This document shows positions 1-8,426 of a stretch of 64,000 bases of DNA, one piece after another. Source of the stretch: Acidimicrobiia bacterium (lineage in GTDB: Bacteria > Actinomycetota > Acidimicrobiia > Spongiisociales > JAHEDJ01). Made by a program: the position numbers and the translations under genes. Under the pieces are notes generated by a model, which did no database searches, was not told the origin of the DNA, and saw nothing but the letters and a program-made list of their open reading frames with translations. Where the stretch lies: the NCBI GenBank assembly GCA_029210695.1, contig JARGFH010000001.1, forward strand, positions 62,001-126,000. Direction: 5' to 3'. Each line of letters opens with the position of its first letter. The first letter of the stretch is position 1.

Positions 1-1
1 A

Positions 2-628
2 GTCCGGCCGACCGGCTGGGATCGACCGGAAGGATTCGACTTTGCCGAGCTCGGCGATGCCATCGTCTGGGGTGACTCACTTCTCGTCGAACCGAAAGCC
101 GTTGCGACGGCCGTTTGCGCCGATCCCCGGTTCGGACATGTGACCGTCGATGCTTCGGTGCTGCTCGGTGTCTCCAGCATCGTCAACGAAGACACCCTCT
201 GGCCCGCAGTCGAGTATCCAGAAATGGTGGCGATCGCCATCTGGGACGACGGCACCTCGGCCAGGTACTCGGACGGGTCGGCTGCGTTCTACGACGACGA
301 CAGCGACGACATGCTCTTTGACCGTTTCGTTCTTCCGTACGGCGAGCACGTTGTGATTCCCCCGCAAACGGACCACGATCGGTTCATGGAGTTCCTGGCA
401 CCGCGGGACTCACGGTTCTCCGATGTGACCGGGAACCCGGTCGCGCTCGTCCTCTACCCACCGGATGGCCCGGCGGTGTGGGTCGACCTCGTCACCGACC
501 CGTCGGGAAGCATCAACGAGTTCGATTGCGCAGTTCCGAGCTTCCACCTGTTCTCGGTGGATAGGCAGGGCACCGCCCCCGAGCCTCCCCCGCCAACACT
601 CGATCCGGACACGATCTTCGACGCATAG
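2..628 (+). CDS. Hypothetical protein, 5' end outside window
   Basis: The reading frame is open from the first bases of the window, so the GTG at 140 is probably internal and the gene starts upstream. The visible 208 residues are acidic, with an Asp-rich stretch near residue 100 and a Pro-rich C-terminal tail (EPPPPTLDPD) before the stop. No membrane segment or catalytic motif that I recognise is present. The next gene lies 25 bp away on the opposite strand, so the two converge. I cannot assign a function. Confidence 0.6.
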   Translation, partial: VRPTGWDRPEGFDFAELGDAIVWGDSLLVEPKAVATAVCADPRFGHVTVDASVLLGVSSIVNEDTLWPAVEYPEMVAIAIWDDGTSARYSDGSAAFYDDDSDDMLFDRFVLPYGEHVVIPPQTDHDRFMEFLAPRDSRFSDVTGNPVALVLYPPDGPAVWVDLVTDPSGSINEFDCAVPSFHLFSVDRQGTAPEPPPPTLDPDTIFDA

Positions 629-653
629 CCGGGGCTGGTCCGAGCGGTCGACC

Positions 654-1178
654 TCAGGCCGATACACCCAAGAACTGCAGCCAGTGCGGGTCCACCGAAG
701 GGCCCGCACTTGCGTAGACCCATCCGAACCGCCACGGCGGTTTCGGCGACCGGGAGAGGTTGAGCCCGATCTCGTGAGGCAACCGATCCGCCTTGCGCAG
801 ATTGCAGCGCCGGCAACTTGCCACCACGTTCTCCCATTCATGCGCACCTCCCCGCGAGCGAGGCAACACATGGTCGATGCTCTCAGCAGGGGCGTCGCAG
901 TACTGACACAGGTGCCCGTCGCGAGCGAGTATCGCTCGCCTGGTCGGTGGAACTCGCCGGTGATGCGGAACCTTCACGTACCGGATGAGCCGCACCACGG
1001 ATGGGACCTCTATCGACCTCCGCTCCGAGCGCAGGCAATTCTCGCCGGACGCTACGACGGAGGCCTTGTTGTTCAAGACGAGCACAACGGCCCGCCGTGC
1101 ACTGACAACAGAGACGGGTTCATAGGTACTGTTCAACACGAGTGCACTGGGCACCCGGACCTCCTGCAAAAGATGCAT
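654..1178 (-). CDS. HNH endonuclease (small actinobacterial type)
   Basis: The 174-residue protein ends in an HNH nuclease domain: CQYC (Cys91, Cys94), Asp102-His103 in SIDHVLPRSRGG, Asn117 in WENVV, and CRRC (Cys122, Cys125). The two CxxC pairs form the usual structural zinc site around the catalytic beta-beta-alpha metal fold. The N-terminal ALVLNSTYEP stretch is typical of a short HNH family widespread in Actinobacteria and Cyanobacteria whose substrate is not established. No methyltransferase or restriction partner is adjacent, so a classical restriction role is unlikely. Homologs usually begin near the ALVLN segment, so the real start may be the GTG a few codons inside. Confidence 0.85.
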   Translation of the reverse strand: MHLLQEVRVPSALVLNSTYEPVSVVSARRAVVLVLNNKASVVASGENCLRSERRSIEVPSVVRLIRYVKVPHHRRVPPTRRAILARDGHLCQYCDAPAESIDHVLPRSRGGAHEWENVVASCRRCNLRKADRLPHEIGLNLSRSPKPPWRFGWVYASAGPSVDPHWLQFLGVSA

Positions 1179-1282
1179 CAGAATACCAGCGAGGGAAGGC
1201 TGACCCGGAACCTCTTCTTTGAGTCCTTGACCTCACTGATTGTGAGAGCTTGACTACCGGTGAAACCCAGACCGGAGACCGC

Positions 1283-1819
1283 TTGAACGTTGTCGGATAC
1301 ATACGCGAGCCTTCGAACGCTGAATCGGGAGACACGATGTTTGCCCAGTCTGAGCGCGTTCGGCGATGGGTGGCGCGCAACGGGTACCACCTGGTGGCGC
1401 TCTTTCAGGACACCGCCGGCACCCGAAGGAACCTCGACGGTCTACGGGCGTTGATCGGCATCGCCTCGCGCGGGCAAGCTGATCTCGTGGTTCTTCCCGG
1501 CCTGGCCGCGCTGTCCCCGGACAAGGTCATCCAAGAACTGATGCTCCGGAAGCTTCGCTCCCACGGGCTGGCGGTGGCCTCAACGGAAGAACCGGATCAC
1601 GCCGATCTCTCCGAACCGGCGGTCGATCCCGCCCGAATGCTGATCCGCGATGTATTGCAGCGCGCCGACGAGTTCAACGATCTCCTGACCTCGACCGAAG
1701 CTGCGCCGACCCTGAAGGTGGCCCGGCCCGTGCCCGTCCCCCGACCGGATCGTTCAGAGGCGGACGCCGACGTGCTCATCGAATTCGTAGAGATCATCAA
1801 CGCGGCCAACGCCTCATAG
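1283..1819 (+). CDS. Resolvase-like protein lacking the usual catalytic residues
   Basis: The N-terminal ~120 residues follow the serine-recombinase fold: an opening VVGYIREPS strand, FAQSERVRRWVARNGYHLVALFQDTAG, then ADLVVLPGLAALSPD and a following strand. Active enzymes carry YxRVS near the start and an Arg-containing DRLSR motif; here these read YIREPS and AALSP, so the nucleophile context and key arginines look lost. No DNA-binding domain follows, only about 60 residues ending in an acidic helix. I chose TTG 1283 because GGAG lies five bases upstream; the longer TTG 1250 start is possible. It is probably a non-catalytic or repurposed relative, not an active recombinase. Confidence 0.6.
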   Translation: MNVVGYIREPSNAESGDTMFAQSERVRRWVARNGYHLVALFQDTAGTRRNLDGLRALIGIASRGQADLVVLPGLAALSPDKVIQELMLRKLRSHGLAVASTEEPDHADLSEPAVDPARMLIRDVLQRADEFNDLLTSTEAAPTLKVARPVPVPRPDRSEADADVLIEFVEIINAANAS

Positions 1820-1852
1820 ATCGCAATCGGCAAGCTGCCACGTGCCCGTTGT

Positions 1853-2473
1853 CTAATCGGTGAGCGCAGCCCAGACTGCCCGGCCAAATGCGAACTCCCA
1901 GCCGACCGTCACAAAGGCTGCGCCGACTGCCAGGTCTCCGGCTCCCCTATCGAGCACGACGGTGATGATTTCCCGACTCCCCTCGGAGGCTCGATGGATT
2001 GCCACGACTGATGGCGCTACTCCCTCATCGTCAATGAGTTCGGAAACGGCCCCGACGATGGCATCGCGCAACGAACGCCTCGAAGTTTGCCCCACCGTCG
2101 AAACGGTGCGATCACGATCGTCGCGAGCAGTTACCTTGACACTCCGACGGTCCTCCTCAACGGCGAGCGCGACCAGGTGGCGAACCTGATTGGGCCGGTA
2201 CTCCTGCCCGGCGTCAGGATCGGCCGGTGCGGCGCTGAGCCCATCCGACGGAGGTGCCGGGGCGACGACTGGTTCTGACTCTGTTCGCTCAGGCGCCAGT
2301 CGCGACTTGAGCCCGTGATTCGCCAGGATTTGTTGAACCGATTCCCCCACCCTGCGGCGATCTGCTCCCGGTTCGACCTGCAATCGAACCGATGGTGGGC
2401 CGTCCTCCACGATTTCCACATGTGCATCGGCGATGCCTTCTATCGCCACCAGTTCGTCGTGAAGGATTGTCAC
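1853..2473 (-). CDS. Conserved hypothetical protein, 206 aa
   Basis: No known domain is recognised. The protein has two mixed alpha/beta segments (about residues 1-55 and 95-206) joined by a Pro/Ala-rich linker (PVVAPAPPSDGLSAAPAD). The start is the GTG at 2473, whose GTGA overlaps the stop of the upstream gene by four bases, implying translational coupling; in-frame ATGs at 2491 and 2500 are alternatives. The final third has many Val/Ala residues but no convincing membrane helix. It shares an operon with the small Trp/Arg-rich gene before it, divergent from moxR. Confidence 0.6.
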   Translation of the reverse strand: MTILHDELVAIEGIADAHVEIVEDGPPSVRLQVEPGADRRRVGESVQQILANHGLKSRLAPERTESEPVVAPAPPSDGLSAAPADPDAGQEYRPNQVRHLVALAVEEDRRSVKVTARDDRDRTVSTVGQTSRRSLRDAIVGAVSELIDDEGVAPSVVAIHRASEGSREIITVVLDRGAGDLAVGAAFVTVGWEFAFGRAVWAALTD

Positions 2474-2739
2474 ATCATCACCCGCCGCCATCGACGCCAT
2501 CGTAGGTATGCAAGGAGGTCTTCGCCTTTCAGATGAGCATCGGTGTCGCCGTAGGCAGTTCCCATTCTCCATGACAGGTACTGCCGATCTGGAATCGGTA
2601 GAAATGGGAATTGCGCCCACCAGCGTCTCGGAGCGAGCGCGAACACGGAACGCGCCGCTTCCGGCCACAGACCGGGGTGGCGCATCAGCGCACGTATTGA
2701 GGAAAACAGTCGCCCCATCCCGCCGACAGTATATGGCAT
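2470..2739 (-). CDS. Small conserved Trp/Arg-rich protein, ~82-89 aa
   Basis: Residues HPGLWPEAARSVFALAPRRWW, FPFLPIPDRQYLSWRM and AYLRWRRWRR give an unusual Trp/Arg-rich composition that is unlikely for a shadow frame, and the stop overlaps the next gene's start by four bases. I recall similar small unnamed proteins in Actinobacteria, but no function is known to me. ATG 2739 and ATG 2718 are both possible starts; neither has a clear ribosome-binding site. A TATACT sequence just upstream of 2718 could be a -10 box, which would favour the shorter form or a leaderless start. Confidence 0.6.
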   Translation of the reverse strand: MPYTVGGMGRLFSSIRALMRHPGLWPEAARSVFALAPRRWWAQFPFLPIPDRQYLSWRMGTAYGDTDAHLKGEDLLAYLRWRRWRRVMM

Positions 2740-2814
2740 ATCACCCGGCGCATCTCCCCTGTTTTCCAGGCTTTGATAACCTGTGTTGCCACAAGCTGGA
2801 GGAGAGGTCAACCC

Positions 2815-3798
2815 GTGACGACGATTGAGACAGTGGAACGGGAGCAGGTCGCCTGGTTCGCGCATCAGTTCGCCGAGATCGGTAGCAACATCGAGCGGGT
2901 CATCCAGGGCAAACGACCGGTGATCGACCTGGTGGTCACCTGTCTGATCGCCGAGGGGCACACCCTGATCGAGGATGTGCCGGGAGTCGGCAAGACCCTG
3001 CTGGCCAAATCCCTAGCCCGATCGATTGAGAGCGAGTTCCAGCGGATTCAATTCACGCCCGATCTCCTCCCCTCCGACATCACCGGGGTATCGGTGTGGA
3101 ACCGCGGCTCGAGCGAGTTCGAGTTCAAGCCCGGCGCAATCTTCGCCAACATCGTCGTCGGTGACGAAATCAACCGGGCCAGCCCGAAGACCCAGGCTGC
3201 ACTCCTCGAGGCGATGGAGGAGCGACAGGTGACGGTCGACGGCACCACCCGGCACCTCCCCCCACCATTCATGGTGGTCGCAACACAGAATCCGCTCGAG
3301 CACGAGGGGACCTACCCGCTTCCTGAAGCTCAACTCGATCGATTCATGATGCGCCTCACGATCGGGTATCCGAGCCGGGAAAAGGGCCTGGAAATGCTCG
3401 ATGCCCACGGCATAATCTCGATGTTCGAGTCCATCACACCGGTGCTCAGCGCCGCCGACATCACCAAGATGATCGGCGTGGCGCGGCAGGTACACGTGGC
3501 GCCCGCCGTCAAGGGGTACATCATCGATGTGGTCGAGGCGACGAGACACCACGACGAAGTGCTCCTCGGAGCCTCCCCCCGCTCCGCGTTATTCCTTCAA
3601 CGCGTCACTCGAGCCAAAGCGGCCAGTGAGGGGCGGGACTTCGTCAGTCCAGACGATGTCAAGGCCGTGGTCGAACCCGTCCTCGCCCACCGGATGGCTC
3701 TGCGGCCGGAGGCCCAAATGCGCGGGACGTCGATCCGAGAAGTGCTGACGACGGTTCTCCAAAAGCTCCCGGTCCCGGGAACCCGGACCAGCAGCTGA
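2815..3798 (+). CDS. moxR: MoxR family AAA+ ATPase
   Basis: A 327-residue AAA+ ATPase with Walker A DVPGVGKT (residues 54-61), Walker B VVGDEIN (114-120) and sensor-1 VVATQNP. The sequence between them (LPSDITGVSVW, GPIFANIV-like) is typical of MoxR proteins, chaperone-like ATPases that act with von Willebrand or DUF58 partners. The GTG start at 2815 follows a GGAGAGG ribosome-binding site; upstream in-frame starts lack one. The stop overlaps the DUF58 start by one base (TGATG), making a coupled moxR-DUF58-transglutaminase operon. The specific target in this organism is unknown. Confidence 0.93.
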   Translation: MTTIETVEREQVAWFAHQFAEIGSNIERVIQGKRPVIDLVVTCLIAEGHTLIEDVPGVGKTLLAKSLARSIESEFQRIQFTPDLLPSDITGVSVWNRGSSEFEFKPGAIFANIVVGDEINRASPKTQAALLEAMEERQVTVDGTTRHLPPPFMVVATQNPLEHEGTYPLPEAQLDRFMMRLTIGYPSREKGLEMLDAHGIISMFESITPVLSAADITKMIGVARQVHVAPAVKGYIIDVVEATRHHDEVLLGASPRSALFLQRVTRAKAASEGRDFVSPDDVKAVVEPVLAHRMALRPEAQMRGTSIREVLTTVLQKLPVPGTRTSS

Positions 3799-4982
3799 TG
3801 TTGACGGATCGAGGCTGGGCCGCGCTTGGAGCGAGCCTGGCACTCGTCGTCTTGTGGATCGCGCTCGGTGAGATCGAACTCCTCGCCACCGGCCTGTTCC
3901 TGACCAGCGCAGCGGTGGCCGCCTGGCTGTTCACGCGGATGAGTGAACCATCGGTACGGGTCATCCGGCACCTGCGCCCGACGCTGGTCCGTGAGGGTGA
4001 TCAGGCACTCGTGCGCACAGCAGTGACGAATACCGGACGCTGGTCGATCTTCAACCCGACCATCGAAGATGAGGTTCTGGAACTCGGATCTGCCCGCTTT
4101 GCGGCGGCCCGCATCAAACCCGGATCGACCGCCACCGGCACGTACCAGATCCTCTGCCGGCCCAGAGGGATCTATCAGGTCGGGCCTACCCGGATCACCC
4201 TCAGCGATCCCCTCCGATTCGCACAGCGGACGATTGAGACCGGCGAGGCCGACCGGCTCGTCGTCTACCCGACCATAGAGCCGCTCGATGATTTCCCAGT
4301 CGTACGGGGCCGCGACCCATCCATGCACGCGGTCCGACCCGAGTTCTCCCATCGCGGTGGCGAGGATTTCTTCACCCTGCGGGAATACCGCACCGGCGAC
4401 GACCTCCGGCGGGTTCACTGGCCGAGTTCCGCCAAGCGCGACGAGCTCATGATTCGCCAACTCGAGACACCATGGCAGTCGCGGGCGCTGGTTGTGCTCG
4501 ACGCACGAGAGGAGTGCTACGAGAGTCCTGCAGACTTCGAAAAGGCGGTTCGCGGCGCGGCATCGGTGGTTCGACATCTTTTCGCTTCCGGGTTCGACAC
4601 CGATCTGTGGACGGGGACAACCCAGGCCTCGAGCCGGGACCCGGATCCGTTCCCCAGGGCGATGGAAGCGCTGGCCGCCGTCAAGCTTCAGCGCGGTCTT
4701 GATATCCGCACGGTGCTCGGCGCCCTCCGGCAGACAGGTGATGGTGGGGTCTTGATCTTTGTGGGAGGACGGCCGGACGCCGACTTCTACACGGCACAAC
4801 AGATGCTGGCCAGAGATTACCCGGCCACGATTCTGCTATCCGTCAGTTCTGAACCATCCGCCAGCCTGATCGATTTCCAGCGCGCTGGTGTAGTCACCAT
4901 CTCCGTTCCGGCCGACGGATCATGGTCGACTGCCTGGCTCGAGGCTACGAGGAATACATGGTCTACCGTCTCAGCGCGCTAG
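3798..4982 (+). CDS. DUF58 domain protein
   Basis: Two N-terminal membrane helices (about residues 8-25 and 28-46) precede a beta-rich domain and the diagnostic DUF58 block at 186-222 (RGGEDFFTLREYRTGDDLRR then VHWPSSAKRDELMIRQ). DUF58 proteins regularly pair with MoxR ATPases and are thought to be client or adaptor partners at the membrane. The length of 394 residues is normal. The 3' end overlaps the next gene by 25 bp, supporting one transcript with moxR and the transglutaminase. Confidence 0.92.
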   Translation: MLTDRGWAALGASLALVVLWIALGEIELLATGLFLTSAAVAAWLFTRMSEPSVRVIRHLRPTLVREGDQALVRTAVTNTGRWSIFNPTIEDEVLELGSARFAAARIKPGSTATGTYQILCRPRGIYQVGPTRITLSDPLRFAQRTIETGEADRLVVYPTIEPLDDFPVVRGRDPSMHAVRPEFSHRGGEDFFTLREYRTGDDLRRVHWPSSAKRDELMIRQLETPWQSRALVVLDAREECYESPADFEKAVRGAASVVRHLFASGFDTDLWTGTTQASSRDPDPFPRAMEALAAVKLQRGLDIRTVLGALRQTGDGGVLIFVGGRPDADFYTAQQMLARDYPATILLSVSSEPSASLIDFQRAGVVTISVPADGSWSTAWLEATRNTWSTVSAR

Positions 4983-7336
4983 GGATCGCAGGCGCCGTAG
5001 TCCTCTGCTTGCTGAGGCTGCAACGCCTCCTCCGGCCGACCGAATCAGCAGCTTCATGGCAGATCATCCTGATCGCAGCAGTGATCCTCGGTGCCGTGAT
5101 CACCTGGGTGGCCCGTTCATACCGGATTGGACGGCTCGGAACGATCGGCCTGAACGCAGGCGGCATGCTGCTCTCGGTCCTCCGCATCGGAGCCCCCGAC
5201 ACCCTCACCTTCGGCATCATCCCGACGAGCGCAACGATCAGCGAGCTGACTGAGGAGTTCTCGTTCGCGCTCCAGCTCCTGCGCTTCGGCAACGCTCCCG
5301 TGGTCCCCGTTGTGGGCTTGATCGTGATCCTGGCACTCGTGTTCTGGGCATTCGGCATGCTGGCCGTGTGGGGGCTCACGTCCGGGCACCCCTGGATCGG
5401 GGCGATTCCGCCGCTCATGTTCTACCTGCAGCTCTCCACGATCGACCGGGCTCCTTCGAGCCTCCCCTGGACACTCGCCTTCCTGGTGCTCATCGCCCTC
5501 ACGATCGCCGGTGTGGCGGGCGAGGATCGGTTGAAGGGAGCAGGCCGGTTGCGGGGCGCAGACGGCCTGACCGTTCCACAGAGCGCCTGGGCCGTTCCCG
5601 TCGGGTTGCTCGTGGCGCTCGGAGCCGTCACGCTCTTCGGGACCGGCGCCGCGGCCGATCGGGTGCCCGAGAGTGGGGTACTGGAGTGGCGGAGTCGATC
5701 GGGCCTGGGCGATGGCATCTACGGAGGGGTTTCTTACAACCTCTACACGGGAATCGTCCAGGACTCATTGCTCTCCCTTTCGGACGAGCCGGTCTTCGTC
5801 GCCCGGGTCTCCGATTCAGGTGTGGACCGGCGCGATCGGTACTGGCGGCTCGTGACCCTCGACGCCTTCGACGGTGAGAACTGGTATCTGACCAATCGTG
5901 GAAGCCGGTCACCCGATAGCGGCGAAACATGGGAGGGCGATGGCTATGCGTTCCGCGGACCGACCGTCACCGTCGACCAGGTGATCCAGATTCGCTCGCT
6001 GAAGATGAACTACCTGCCCGCCATGTACGCCCCGAGTGGGCTCACGTCCGAAACTGCGATCGTCACACAAAGCCTCCGTGTTCGCAACGACGCCTCGATT
6101 CGCTTCGACGCGTTGACCTTCGAGGGACTCACCTATCGCGTCCGCTCAGAAGTACCGCAACCCGACCTCGACGTGCTGGCGACCACGGACGGACGGCTCT
6201 CCCCCATCTTCGACACGGCACGCTATGCGGGGGCTTTCTCCGGACAAGCTTCGACGCTGTCGGTCCAACCTGAACCCGAAGACCTCGAAGACTTCCTGGA
6301 ACTCCCGACCGACCTCGACGTCCGGTTGCTGGCACTGGCCCGCGACGAGACTCTCGACGCAACGGGGGACTTCGAGAAGGCCCTATTCCTAGAGCAGTTC
6401 CTCCGCAACACCGGTCCGGGTGGCTTCACCTACTCCGTCGACATCGAACCGGGTCATTCTGCTGAGAATCTCGCCGACTGGTTGACCGATCCAGAGAGTC
6501 CCAGCTACCGCACGGGATACTGCGAGCAGTTCGCAACGTCGATGGGAGTGCTGGCCCGCGTCCTCGATATTCCCAGCCGGGTCGTTATTGGTTTCACACC
6601 GGGCGATGTGCAGGAGGACGGCCTGATCGTGGTCCGCCAGCGCAATGCGCACTCGTGGGTTGAGTTGTGGATGGAAGGGCAGGGTTGGGTTCGGTTCGAT
6701 CCAACGCCGCGCGGGGCAGGAGACAATCCGTCGACGGTAGAGAGCCTGGTCCAGTTCGACCCGGCTCTCTACGTACCTGAGCCCGAGGCATTCACGGAGG
6801 ACGTCGTCCTCGATGAGTTCGGCAATCCAATCCCGTTCGGGCCCGGCCGTGATGAACTCCTCGAGAACCCTGATGACATCCTCTCGCAGAACGCTCCGTT
6901 CGTCGGCTCGGGCGACGCTGCCCTTGCGGCAGGTGTCCCCTGGCCGCAGGTCATCCTGGCCGTCGCCGCATTCGTGCTCAGCCTGATTCCCGCTGCCAAA
7001 TGGATCAGGAGGAAGCTGCGGCTTCGCAGACTTCGCACCGGCGACATCTCGGCGGCCTGGGATGAGATCGTCGACCGGTTGACCGATCTCCGGTACGACG
7101 TATCCGAGTGGAAGACCCCCGCCGAGATCGCCGCCACTACGGAGCCATCACTCACAGCTCTGGCGGCGGTCTACGGCGAGACGGTGTACGGACCCCCGCG
7201 CAAGCTGCGGAGACGGCAGATCGAAATTGGCACGGCGTCATTCGAGTCGACTGAGTCGGTGCTGCGCCACCGGCATTCGCGATGGCAGTTGACCCGGTCG
7301 TGGTTCACGCTGCAATCGCTGCGCAACAAACGCTGA
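4958..7336 (+). CDS. Membrane transglutaminase-like protein (TgpA family)
   Basis: The N-terminal ~190 residues hold six or more membrane helices (DUF3488/TgpA_N-like). An extracytoplasmic region follows with a transglutaminase core: Cys522 in GYCEQFATS, His565 in NAHSWVE and Asp581 in RFDPTPRG form the catalytic triad. A further helix at about 660-680 (VILAVAAFVLSLIPAAK) is followed by a basic cytoplasmic tail. The ATG at 4958 follows GAGGAA and overlaps the DUF58 gene by 25 bp; an in-frame ATG at 4922 is less likely. Family members are probable proteases or cross-linkers acting outside the membrane; the substrate here is unknown. Confidence 0.92.
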   Translation: MVYRLSALGIAGAVVLCLLRLQRLLRPTESAASWQIILIAAVILGAVITWVARSYRIGRLGTIGLNAGGMLLSVLRIGAPDTLTFGIIPTSATISELTEEFSFALQLLRFGNAPVVPVVGLIVILALVFWAFGMLAVWGLTSGHPWIGAIPPLMFYLQLSTIDRAPSSLPWTLAFLVLIALTIAGVAGEDRLKGAGRLRGADGLTVPQSAWAVPVGLLVALGAVTLFGTGAAADRVPESGVLEWRSRSGLGDGIYGGVSYNLYTGIVQDSLLSLSDEPVFVARVSDSGVDRRDRYWRLVTLDAFDGENWYLTNRGSRSPDSGETWEGDGYAFRGPTVTVDQVIQIRSLKMNYLPAMYAPSGLTSETAIVTQSLRVRNDASIRFDALTFEGLTYRVRSEVPQPDLDVLATTDGRLSPIFDTARYAGAFSGQASTLSVQPEPEDLEDFLELPTDLDVRLLALARDETLDATGDFEKALFLEQFLRNTGPGGFTYSVDIEPGHSAENLADWLTDPESPSYRTGYCEQFATSMGVLARVLDIPSRVVIGFTPGDVQEDGLIVVRQRNAHSWVELWMEGQGWVRFDPTPRGAGDNPSTVESLVQFDPALYVPEPEAFTEDVVLDEFGNPIPFGPGRDELLENPDDILSQNAPFVGSGDAALAAGVPWPQVILAVAAFVLSLIPAAKWIRRKLRLRRLRTGDISAAWDEIVDRLTDLRYDVSEWKTPAEIAATTEPSLTALAAVYGETVYGPPRKLRRRQIEIGTASFESTESVLRHRHSRWQLTRSWFTLQSLRNKR

Positions 7337-7387
7337 GCATCCAGGGTCGGAGCTTTCAGGACATCCTGGTGTCTTCGATTGGTCCGG

Positions 7388-7882
7388 CTATTGCCCGGAC
7401 GCCTCTGAGGCTACGTCCTCTTCGACCAGGCGAAGGATCTCGAGGAAGTGGTCCCGGTCGAGTTCGAAACGGCTGACATCCTCTTCGACCTCCCGCGTGA
7501 TCAGGTCGATTGCCACGAAGAAGGCCATCTGTCCATCGCGCAACGCGTCGAGCAGTTCACCGTCATCCGAGGTGATCTTGAAGATCGACGTGCCGTCCGT
7601 GACGAGCTTGACCTCGGCCAGATGGGTTTCCATATCCGCATTGCGCCGCAGGTAGTCCCACGCACGCCGGACCCGTTGCACCGACATCCCGTTGTCGAGC
7701 AGACTCCGCACGACGCGCAACGCGACCAGGTCGCGGAACGAGTAGAGCCGTCGCACACCCGGCCGGCCGCCGGTCGCCTGGATTGAGGGCCGCACCAGAT
7801 TGACGCGGTCCCAGTAGCGCAGTTGATGGGGCGTGCAGCCTGTCAGTTTCGAGGCCTGCTGCGCCGTATATCCCTCGTTCAA
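7388..7882 (-). CDS. MerR family transcriptional regulator
   Basis: The 164-residue protein starts with a winged helix-turn-helix (YTAQQASKLTGCTPHQLRYW, residues 5-24), then the MerR wing with GRPGVRRLYSFRDLVALRVV and a helical dimerisation region. No cysteine cluster for metal sensing is visible in the C-terminal half, which carries a short acidic domain with no known ligand motif. The gene ends 51 bp from the end of the convergent transglutaminase gene. The regulated target cannot be inferred from position; the next upstream gene encodes a DUF3040 protein. Confidence 0.88.
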   Translation of the reverse strand: MNEGYTAQQASKLTGCTPHQLRYWDRVNLVRPSIQATGGRPGVRRLYSFRDLVALRVVRSLLDNGMSVQRVRRAWDYLRRNADMETHLAEVKLVTDGTSIFKITSDDGELLDALRDGQMAFFVAIDLITREVEEDVSRFELDRDHFLEILRLVEEDVASEASGQ

Positions 7883-8003
7883 TCCTCACTCCCCGAAAGC
7901 CCGTTGGCGGACGATGCCGCCGCGATTCAATCCTCAAACCGACGCAGATGCGCTTCCTCGACGGCCCACGCTCCCGGTGCGCCGGGGGCGTCACTCTAGC
8001 GAC

Positions 8004-8363
8004 TCAGGACCGAGGTCGGAACCGTCCGTTGTTCCGGAATTTCGCAGTCCATGAGTTCCATCGCCCGGGCCCGTCCTCCACGCCGCCGGGATCGAGGTCA
8101 CGGCGCCGATAACCACGCAGCACGGCTGTAGTCGAAATCACGATCAGCAGGAATCCGAACAGAGCAATGAACGTGTTGTAACGAAAGGTGGCCAGCAAGA
8201 CGACAACACCCAGAACAACTCCGGCAATGGCCAGTCGGGACGACCAGCGGTTCAAGCCGCGACCCGAGATGTTCCGGACCGCGTGGGCGAGGTCCGGATC
8301 TTCCTCGTAAAACTGGCGTTCTATCTCCGCCAGTATCTGCTGCTCTCGATCGTCTAATGGCAT
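8004..8363 (-). CDS. DUF3040 membrane protein
   Basis: The 119-residue protein opens with MPLDDREQQILAEIERQFYE, the signature N-terminus of the actinobacterial DUF3040 family. Two adjacent membrane helices follow (about residues 43-60 and 65-84), then a basic tail. The family is restricted to Actinobacteria and often lies near cell-division or DNA-polymerase IV genes; its function is unknown. Here dinB is the neighbour upstream, 63 bp away on the same strand. Confidence 0.88.
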   Translation of the reverse strand: MPLDDREQQILAEIERQFYEEDPDLAHAVRNISGRGLNRWSSRLAIAGVVLGVVVLLATFRYNTFIALFGFLLIVISTTAVLRGYRRRDLDPGGVEDGPGRWNSWTAKFRNNGRFRPRS

Positions 8364-8426
8364 ATGGCTTCCGTTGGGTTCACACCCGTCGTGTGATCAT
8401 TATACGTTGGAGCGTACCTAAGAGTC

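Noticed and set aside
654-1178. Restriction-modification system at the small HNH gene.
   Set aside because: No methyltransferase or specificity gene adjacent; the family is a common stand-alone HNH type.
2508-2571. AAGGAGGT on the + strand followed by a 13-codon ORF from ATG 2533.
   Set aside because: The spacing to the ATG is 13 bases, too long, and the stretch is coding on the other strand (EDLLAYLRW of the small Trp/Arg-rich protein). Chance is sufficient.
3597-4799. 400-residue open frame on the minus strand across moxR and DUF58.
   Set aside because: Antisense to well-supported genes with no recognisable domain.
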